From: Brevundimonas sp.
GTDB taxonomy: Bacteria > Pseudomonadota > Alphaproteobacteria > Caulobacterales > Caulobacteraceae
Length of the DNA: 11,164 nucleotides
Assembly (NCBI GenBank): GCA_012270135.1
Contig: JAAXIW010000190.1
Location: forward strand, 1 to 11,164
Direction of reading: 5' to 3'
Part shown: in pieces, positions 7,467-11,164 of the stretch
How positions within the stretch are numbered: position 1 is the first letter of the stretch
Layout: each line of letters begins with the position of its first letter
The notes under the pieces: model-generated
Databases searched by the model: none
The model's input: only the letters and a program-made list of their open reading frames with translations
Told to the model about the DNA's origin: nothing
Translations under genes and position numbers: made by a program

Positions 7467-8093
7467 TCAGGCGGCGCGGTGGCACCACGGATCGTCGACG
7501 CCGGCGGCGGCGCAAACGGCGGCGGCGGCGCTGGCCGGCTCATCGACCTTGAGGAGGGTCAGGCGGCGACCGCCGACCTCGACCGCCTCGTAGACCGGCG
7601 TCAGGCCGTCGAGATCGAGACGGGCCCAGGCGGCGCGGGCCGCAGCCTCGCTGGAGTAGGCGCCGATCTGGACGAGTTTTCCGGGGCGGTGCGGCGCATG
7701 CGCCGGCCGCAAGCCGGCCCGCGCGGCGGCGCCGGCGATGCGGGTGGAGACTTCCCGGACCACGGCGTCGGCCCCGGCGGGGGCGGCGGCGGCGGCGAGG
7801 CGCTGGCCCTGCTGTTCCACGACGCCGTTCAGGCCGCCGTCGCGGGCGTCCCACAGGGCGTGCGGATCCATGACCTGCACCCGCAACGCCGGGCGCAGAC
7901 CGGCCTCGGCGGCGGTGCGGACAGCGGGCCTGCGGGGTTCGGCGCGTTCCGACTGGCCGTCCAGGGGGATCGCGGCGACGGCGTTGGCCATGTTCTCGAA
8001 ACGGTGTGGGTCGGCCTCGACCATGCCGCAGGCCGACAGGGTGGCCGCGGCCAGACAGGCCAGCACTGGACGGATGAGGAGGCTCGGCGTCAT
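7467..8093 (-). CDS. SPOR-domain lipoprotein
   Basis: A 208-residue exported protein. It begins with a lipoprotein signal peptide: a hydrophobic stretch after MTPSLLIRP, then lipobox LSAC with Cys22 as the lipidated residue. Gly follows the Cys, so sorting to the outer membrane is likely. The middle is low-complexity, Ala/Arg-rich and unassigned. The last 70 residues start GKLVQIGAYSSEAAARAAW and end with an EVGGRRLTLLKV strand, a SPOR domain, which binds glycan chains stripped of stem peptides at division sites. No DPBB (RlpA) or amidase domain is visible, so I give no gene symbol. ATG 8093 is chosen because the signal peptide follows directly; the open frame further upstream runs into panC. 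It is upstream of mipZ on the same strand with a 116-base gap, and divergent from panC. A role in septal cell wall work fits both domain and neighbour. Confidence 0.87.
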   Translation of the reverse strand: MTPSLLIRPVLACLAAATLSACGMVEADPHRFENMANAVAAIPLDGQSERAEPRRPAVRTAAEAGLRPALRVQVMDPHALWDARDGGLNGVVEQQGQRLAAAAAPAGADAVVREVSTRIAGAAARAGLRPAHAPHRPGKLVQIGAYSSEAAARAAWARLDLDGLTPVYEAVEVGGRRLTLLKVDEPASAAAAVCAAAGVDDPWCHRAA

Positions 8094-8118
8094 AACCTGC
8101 ACACTGGCACGCCGGGCT

Positions 8119-8147
8119 TTGAGGCGCGGTTCACAATCACGCTTAAG
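8119..8147 (+). promoter_or_regulatory. candidate panC promoter in the divergent 76-base gap
   Basis: TTGAGG (8119-8124), 17-base spacer, CTTAAG (8142-8147), with a start expected near 8154. The -35 is good and the -10 fair. The only purine-rich stretch is AAGGG at 8151-8155, 14 bases before the ATG, too far for a normal ribosome binding site. I saw no clear promoter for the SPOR gene going the other way. Confidence 0.35.
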
Positions 8148-8169
8148 GCGAAGGGTTAATCCGTTCACC

Positions 8170-9030
8170 ATGCCTGACACTCCAGACCTGCCCATCGTCC
8201 GCGCCATCGCGGCGTTGCGCCAGACGGTAAGCGGCTGGCGGCGGCAGGGGTTCACCGTCGGCTTCGTGCCGACCATGGGCGCGTTGCACGAAGGCCACCT
8301 CGCCCTGGTGCGGGAGGCTGGCGAACGGGCGGACCGGGTCGTGGCCAGCGTGTTCGTCAATCCGGCCCAGTTCGCCGCCCACGAGGATCTCGGGACCTAC
8401 CCCCGCCAGGAGGCGCGGGACGCCGAGCTGCTGGCCGGCGCCGGTTGCGCCCTGATGTATGCGCCCGGGGTCGAGGAGATGTATCCGGCCGACGCCACGA
8501 CGACGGTCTCGGTCGGCGCTCCGGCCGAGGGGCTGGAAGGCGAGTTCCGGCCGCAGATGTTCGGGGGCGTCGCCCTGGTGGTCGCCAAGCTGCTGAACCA
8601 GGCCCAGCCGGACGTCGCCGTGTTCGGCGAGAAGGATTATCAACAGTTGATCGTGGTCAGGCGATTGGTCCGCGATCTGGACATCCCGGTCGAGATCGTC
8701 GGCCTGCCGACCATCCGCGACGGTCACGGCCTCGCCCTGTCCTCGCGCAACGCCTATCTGTCGGAGGACGAACTGACGGTCGCTCGGCGGCTCAACGGCG
8801 TGCTTGCGGAAGCCGGCGCACGGGCCGCCGGCGGCGCACGGGTGGACGAGGCCGAGGCGGAGGCGCGGGAGGCCCTGCTCCGGGCCGGCTTCGCTCATGT
8901 CGACTATGTCGCCATTCGCCGGGCCGACGACTTGGCCGCGTTCGAGAGCGGACGGGTGGACGCCCCCGCCCGGGTCCTGGCGGCGGCATGGCTGGGCAAG
9001 ACCCGGCTGATCGACAACCTGCCGATCTGA
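8170..9030 (+). CDS. panC: pantoate--beta-alanine ligase (pantothenate synthetase)
   Basis: Joins pantoate and beta-alanine with ATP through a pantoyl-adenylate, the last step of pantothenate (coenzyme A precursor) synthesis in the cytoplasm. The 286 residues are of normal length. The nucleotidyltransferase HIGH-type motif is in VPTMGALHEGH (33-43; His40 and His43), then VFVNPAQF (Asn64, Gln67), FGEKDYQQL (152-160; Lys155, Asp156, Gln159) and SSRNAYL (191-197). These align with the substrate-binding residues known from the Mycobacterium enzyme. Two conserved spots differ: the usual RPGHF reads RPQMF (127-131), and the usual DGLA before SSRN reads HGLA (186-189). The catalytic set is whole, so I expect activity. 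ATG 8170 precedes the domain directly. No other pantothenate gene is in the window. Confidence 0.96.
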   Translation: MPDTPDLPIVRAIAALRQTVSGWRRQGFTVGFVPTMGALHEGHLALVREAGERADRVVASVFVNPAQFAAHEDLGTYPRQEARDAELLAGAGCALMYAPGVEEMYPADATTTVSVGAPAEGLEGEFRPQMFGGVALVVAKLLNQAQPDVAVFGEKDYQQLIVVRRLVRDLDIPVEIVGLPTIRDGHGLALSSRNAYLSEDELTVARRLNGVLAEAGARAAGGARVDEAEAEAREALLRAGFAHVDYVAIRRADDLAAFESGRVDAPARVLAAAWLGKTRLIDNLPI

Positions 9031-9050
9031 ACCCGCCCGAGGATTGACCC

Positions 9051-9077
9051 GTTCTCCTGCCGCCGCAGCAGGAGAAC
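9051..9077 (+). promoter_or_regulatory. hairpin enclosing the Shine-Dalgarno of the DUF305 gene
   Basis: GTTCTCCTGC (9051-9060) pairs without mismatch with GCAGGAGAAC (9068-9077) around a 7-base loop. The 3' arm contains the AGGAGA ribosome binding site of the next gene. No T-run follows, so it is not a typical intrinsic terminator for panC. Folded, it should hide the ribosome binding site. Confidence 0.6.
9070..9075 (+). promoter_or_regulatory. ribosome binding site of the DUF305 gene
   Basis: AGGAGA, 7 bases before ATG 9083, the strongest Shine-Dalgarno in the window. It decides this start over the longer in-frame option at 9044, which would begin before the hairpin and add 13 non-conserved residues. 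Confidence 0.75.
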
Positions 9078-9082
9078 CGACG

Positions 9083-9568
9083 ATGAGCTACCTCCGCTTC
9101 GCCGCCATGATCGCCGTTTCGACGGTGGTCATGTTCGGCCTGATGTACCTGAACACCTATGCCGTCGAGCATGTCCGCTTCAGCCAGACCCGGGCTTTCA
9201 TGGCCCTGATCATGGGAGCGACGATGGCGGCGGTCATGCTGGCCTTCATGCTCAAGATGTATCCGGACAAGCGGGTGAACCTGGCCATCTTCGCGGCGGC
9301 GGCGGTGGTGTTCGCGGGCTCGCTGGCGTTGGTGCGGAGCCAGCAGACAGTCGGGGACGTGGCCTATATGAAGGCGATGATCCCGCACCATTCGATCGCC
9401 ATCATGACCAGCGAGCGGGCCCGGATCCGGGATCCGCGCGTCCGCAAGCTGGCCGACGAGATCATCGCGGCCCAGCGGCGCGAGATCGCCGAGATGAACG
9501 CGCTGATCGCAGATCTTGAGCGGGACCCGCCGCCGCGCGGCGCGCCGGTGCTGGAGGCCTCGAGCTAG
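9083..9568 (+). CDS. membrane DUF305 protein
   Basis: A 161-residue protein with three predicted membrane helices (about 5-24, 37-58, 66-84) and a C-terminal DUF305 segment (about 90-146). That segment holds the typical DVAYMKAMIPHHSIAIM motif, with His102-His103, followed by a long charged helix (DPRVRKLADEIIAAQRREI). DUF305 is ferritin-like by family description and often sits near metal-handling genes. Its function is not settled, and metal binding by the His pair and Met residues is only inference. It lies 52 bases after panC on the same strand. Translation may be controlled by the hairpin over its ribosome binding site. The stop TAG at 9566-9568 shares CTAG with the stop of the convergent chorismate mutase gene. 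Confidence 0.88.
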   Translation: MSYLRFAAMIAVSTVVMFGLMYLNTYAVEHVRFSQTRAFMALIMGATMAAVMLAFMLKMYPDKRVNLAIFAAAAVVFAGSLALVRSQQTVGDVAYMKAMIPHHSIAIMTSERARIRDPRVRKLADEIIAAQRREIAEMNALIADLERDPPPRGAPVLEASS

Positions 9569-10323
9569 CCGATCGCGCCGACGCAGCCCTCGTCGCCGCC
9601 GAAGGGCACGACCGCGTCGGTGAGCGACAGGCTCCAGCCGTGGTGGGTGTCGAGGCCCCGGCGGCGGAGCCCCGAGCCGTCGCCGGCGTCGCCGCCGGCG
9701 GTGACGAGCACGCGGCGCCCGCCGGGCAGGGCCTCGGGATCGATGCGGCCGACGGCCAGCGCCGTCGGGGTCTCGCCGCCGAAGCCGTCGAAGACGCCGA
9801 GCATCGCCCATTGGCGGCGCAGGCCGGTGCACCCCGGATCGCCGGCCTTGCTCGCCAGCACCGCCACGCCATGGCCCTCGGCGGCCCAGGCGAGGGCGGC
9901 CTGGGGATCGCGCACCGCCTTCATGTCCGCCGCCGCGCCGAAGCGCAGCCGGGCCCCGTCGAAGGCGCGGGTCGGTTCGACCGGGGACCAGACCTGGACC
10001 TGCATGCGGCCCTGGCGGGCGAGACCCCAGCCGACGATTTGGCGCCAGAGGGATTCCACGGCCTCGCGGTTGTCCGGTCCGGCCTGGGCGAGGACGCGGT
10101 CGAGGACGCTCTGCTCGCGGTCGGGGCGGAGTTTCAGATGTGGGCCGGACGGCGCGTCCTTGGCCTTGCCGACGCGGGCGGCGATGGCGAGGCGGCGTTC
10201 GAACAGGGCGAGAAGCTGGTCGTCGAGAACGTCGATCTCATGACGCAGGGCGGCCAGCGCCATCTGTTCGGGCGAGACGTCGAGAGGAGCGGGCCAGACT
10301 TGCTGGAGGGAGCACGGGGGCAT
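9565..10323 (-). CDS. aroQ: AroQ-type chorismate mutase with long C-terminal extension
   Basis: Converts chorismate to prephenate, the branch point to Phe and Tyr. Of 252 residues, about 20-105 form the all-helical AroQ domain: LAALRHEIDVLDDQLLALFERR (Arg27 and the Arg43/44 pair), then RVGKAK (Lys53), then RPDREQSVLDRV (Asp68, Arg69, Glu70). These match the catalytic set of the E. coli P-protein mutase domain. The remaining 145 residues are not a domain I recognise; they have a GHGVAVL strand and a Gly-rich end (HHGWSLSLTDAVVPFGGDEG). They might be a degenerate regulatory or prephenate dehydratase-like domain, but I cannot show it. ATG 10323 is taken; GTG 10377 is an alternative lying on a hairpin. 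Neither has a good Shine-Dalgarno. It is downstream of pheA after a 232-base structured gap, which suggests regulated expression of the pair. Confidence 0.85.
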   Translation of the reverse strand: MPPCSLQQVWPAPLDVSPEQMALAALRHEIDVLDDQLLALFERRLAIAARVGKAKDAPSGPHLKLRPDREQSVLDRVLAQAGPDNREAVESLWRQIVGWGLARQGRMQVQVWSPVEPTRAFDGARLRFGAAADMKAVRDPQAALAWAAEGHGVAVLASKAGDPGCTGLRRQWAMLGVFDGFGGETPTALAVGRIDPEALPGGRRVLVTAGGDAGDGSGLRRRGLDTHHGWSLSLTDAVVPFGGDEGCVGAIG

Positions 10324-10368
10324 GGGCGGACTTTCGGATTTCGATGGGGCTGGGCGATTTGCGAGCCG

Positions 10369-10386
10369 CCGCTCCACACGGAGCGG
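10369..10386 (-). promoter_or_regulatory. GC-rich hairpin upstream of the chorismate mutase gene
   Basis: On the minus strand CCGCTCC, loop GTGT, GGAGCGG: a perfect 7-bp stem one base after the larger hairpin. No T-run follows. It ends 45 bases before the mutase ATG. Confidence 0.5.
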
Positions 10387-10387
10387 T

Positions 10388-10433
10388 CGCCGGCGAGGCG
10401 GTCAGGACGCGATGCCCGACGCCTCAGCCGGCG
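10388..10433 (-). promoter_or_regulatory. large inverted repeat at the end of the leader ORF
   Basis: Minus-strand arms 10433-10420 and 10400-10388 pair over 13 bp with one bulged T (CGCCGGC, T, GAGGCG against CGCCTCGCCGGCG) and a 19-base loop. The 5' arm starts in the last Tyr codon and includes the stop of the 33-codon ORF, a position expected for an attenuator. A further CGCCGGC-complementary copy at 10480-10474 could pair with the 5' arm instead. Confidence 0.55.
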
Positions 10434-10525
10434 TATCGAAAGCCGTAGAAATACAGGTCCGCGGCGGCGGAGACGCCGGCGAATGCAGTCGCAGCGGTGG
10501 CTGGCGAACGGACCATGGGGTTCAT
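10424..10525 (-). CDS. putative 33-residue aromatic-rich leader peptide
   Basis: A short ORF in the pheA-chorismate mutase gap. It ends in Tyr-Phe-Tyr-Gly-Phe-Arg-Tyr-Ala-Gly (aromatic codons 10453-10433), five aromatics in seven residues directly before a strong inverted repeat. Leader peptides rich in the product amino acid are known for phe and trp operons (E. coli PheL, rhizobial trpE leaders). Here the following gene is chorismate mutase, so a Phe/Tyr-sensing attenuator is an attractive inference. Against it: no Shine-Dalgarno (a leaderless start at ATG 10525 or 10516 would be needed), no T-run after the hairpins, and weak third-position GC. The ORF is in frame with pheA, ten codons beyond its TGA, so it could also be a relic of a longer PheA C-terminus. 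I recognise no homologue. Confidence 0.35.
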   Translation of the reverse strand: MNPMVRSPATAATAFAGVSAAADLYFYGFRYAG

Positions 10526-10527
10526 TG

Positions 10528-10551
10528 GGCGCAAGGATCGTGCGCCGTCAA
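10528..10551 (-). promoter_or_regulatory. -35-like element and inverted repeat just after pheA
   Basis: TTGACG at 10551-10546 (minus strand) starts five bases after the pheA stop. The following inverted repeat GGCGCA, 7-base loop, TGCGCC (10546-10541 and 10533-10528) shares its first base with it. No good -10 is visible: at 17 bases spacing it reads CCAATG. The repeat could be a repressor operator, a short terminator without T-run, or chance. Confidence 0.3.
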
Positions 10552-10555
10552 GCGC

Positions 10556-11164
10556 TCAGGCGCTGAGCAGGACAAAGCGCGTGCGGTTGTCGGCCGAATC
10601 CTGGATGTCGTTGCGCAGAATCGACAGCTCATAGACTTCGGCGGCCCGGGCCGGCGCGACGGCGGCGCGGGCGGGATCGGCGGCCTCGGCCACGGCGCGG
10701 GCCGCGCCGGCGGTGTCGAAGGCCTCGACCGGTTCGATGCCGAGTTCGGCGAGGGTGGCGGCGCACTGGCCGAGGGCGGCGGGATGGCTCTCGGCGGTCC
10801 GGACGCCCCCGAGCCGCGCGCCCGCCGGGGCCATCAGGGCCAGCCGGATCGGCCGCCAGACCTCGGAAACCACGGTCAGACCGGCCTGCTCGACGAGGGT
10901 GGCGGCCGGCTCGACGCGGCCGATGGTGGTGTTTTCGACGGGGATCAGGGCGCAGCCCACCTCCCCGGCCTTCAACGCCGCGATGGCGGCCTCGAAACTG
11001 TCGCAGGCCACCGGTTCGTCCCACGGGCGCAGGTCGATACACGCCTCGTGGCTGAAGGCCCCGGGCGCGCCCTGATAGGCGCAGCGGCCCGGTGCGTCCT
11101 CGACCTCGGGGCGGCCGACGCCCTCCATCTCCTCGAGGCGGGCGAGGAACTCGTGGCTCGAGAG
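10556..11164 (-). CDS. pheA: prephenate dehydratase without ACT domain (5' end at or beyond window edge)
   Basis: Converts prephenate to phenylpyruvate, the committed step to phenylalanine. Visible family marks: AYQGAPGAFSHEA, SFEAAIAALKAGEVGCALIPVENTTIGRV, the ESHPAALGQC segment, AAVAPARAAEVYEL and the catalytic-Thr motif NRTRFVLL. The protein stops two residues after this, so the roughly 80-residue ACT domain that senses phenylalanine in most relatives is missing. No ACT-like sequence follows in the same frame. The start is uncertain. ATG 11128 would give 190 residues, but it has no properly spaced Shine-Dalgarno, and the 12 codons upstream to the edge are open with G or C at every third position. 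The gene may therefore begin outside the window. Loss of ACT would remove feedback inhibition, making transcript-level control by the downstream leader more meaningful for the pathway. Function is sure; start is not. Confidence 0.9.
   Translation of the reverse strand, partial: LSSHEFLARLEEMEGVGRPEVEDAPGRCAYQGAPGAFSHEACIDLRPWDEPVACDSFEAAIAALKAGEVGCALIPVENTTIGRVEPAATLVEQAGLTVVSEVWRPIRLALMAPAGARLGGVRTAESHPAALGQCAATLAELGIEPVEAFDTAGAARAVAEAADPARAAVAPARAAEVYELSILRNDIQDSADNRTRFVLLSA

Noticed and set aside
7351..7515. Upstream in-frame extension of MipZ
   Set aside because: Arg-rich, not family-like, and it would cover the candidate promoter and the end of the SPOR gene.
6118..7593. 491-codon plus-strand frame opposite the J-domain gene and mipZ
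   Set aside because: Antisense shadow of mipZ and the J-domain gene with no recognisable domain.
8143..8159. TTAA-N9-TTAA in the panC/SPOR gap, resembling a CtrA box
   Set aside because: The CtrA consensus is TTAA-N7-TTAA; the spacing is two bases too long.
9051..9077. Intrinsic terminator for panC
   Set aside because: Stem and loop fit, but no T-run follows and the 3' arm is the next gene's ribosome binding site.
9564..9569. GCTAGC palindrome at the DUF305/chorismate mutase junction as a protein site
   Set aside because: Explained by the shared CTAG stop and its neighbouring bases.
7426..10551. Shared 10-mer TTGACGGCGC upstream of mipZ (7422-7431) and after pheA (10542-10551) as a common regulon site
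   Set aside because: It is mostly the -35 consensus plus GC-rich bases; two copies are not enough to call an operator.
1..11164. CRISPR arrays, tRNA/rRNA genes, insertion sequences, phage or toxin-antitoxin genes
   Set aside because: None seen: no spaced direct repeats, no transposase or integrase motifs, and no cloverleaf-like GTTCGA-type loops that I could support.

Overview
This is a GC-rich chromosomal window with coding sequence nearly end to end. It most likely comes from an alphaproteobacterium of the Caulobacterales (Caulobacter/Brevundimonas-like). The best evidence is a clear MipZ, the ParA-family FtsZ-positioning ATPase of that group. The pyrB-pyrC'-plsY-dprA-topA order, the noncatalytic alphaproteobacterial type of PyrC and the very high GC at third codon positions agree with this. 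I see no tRNA, rRNA, CRISPR array, insertion sequence or phage gene. This is core genome rather than an accessory island.

Left part (1-6090, + strand): the 3' end of pyrB (aspartate carbamoyltransferase), a dihydroorotase-like pyrC' that has lost its metal ligands, plsY (glycerol-phosphate acyltransferase) and dprA (ssDNA/RecA loader). These are packed as an operon with ATGA or GTGA overlaps or a 15-base gap. After a 93-base gap with a candidate promoter comes topA (DNA topoisomerase I), with one zinc ribbon, three C-terminal repeats and a Lys/Ala tail. The last third of the PyrB C-terminus is strangely degenerate.

Middle (6087-8093, - strand): a SPOR-domain lipoprotein, then mipZ, then a small membrane-anchored J-domain protein four bases downstream of mipZ. 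The mipZ upstream region has a candidate promoter and two GANTC (CcrM methylation) sites. In Caulobacter mipZ is known to be activated by CcrM methylation, so a similar circuit is plausible here.

Right part: panC (pantothenate synthesis) is divergent from the SPOR gene and is followed on the same strand by a membrane DUF305 protein. The Shine-Dalgarno of the DUF305 gene lies inside a perfect 10-bp hairpin. On the - strand at the far right are an ACT-less prephenate dehydratase (pheA, running into the window edge) and a chorismate mutase gene with a long unassigned C-terminal region. The 232-base gap between them holds a -35-like element, three inverted repeats and a 33-codon ORF ending in a cluster of Tyr/Phe codons. 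It looks like an attenuation-type leader for aromatic amino acid synthesis and is the most interesting candidate here. Two convergent gene pairs (topA/J-domain and DUF305/chorismate mutase) each end on one shared CTAG, which reads as TAG on both strands.

No wholly new multi-gene system is visible. The second-look items are regulatory structures and degenerate or divergent enzyme motifs.
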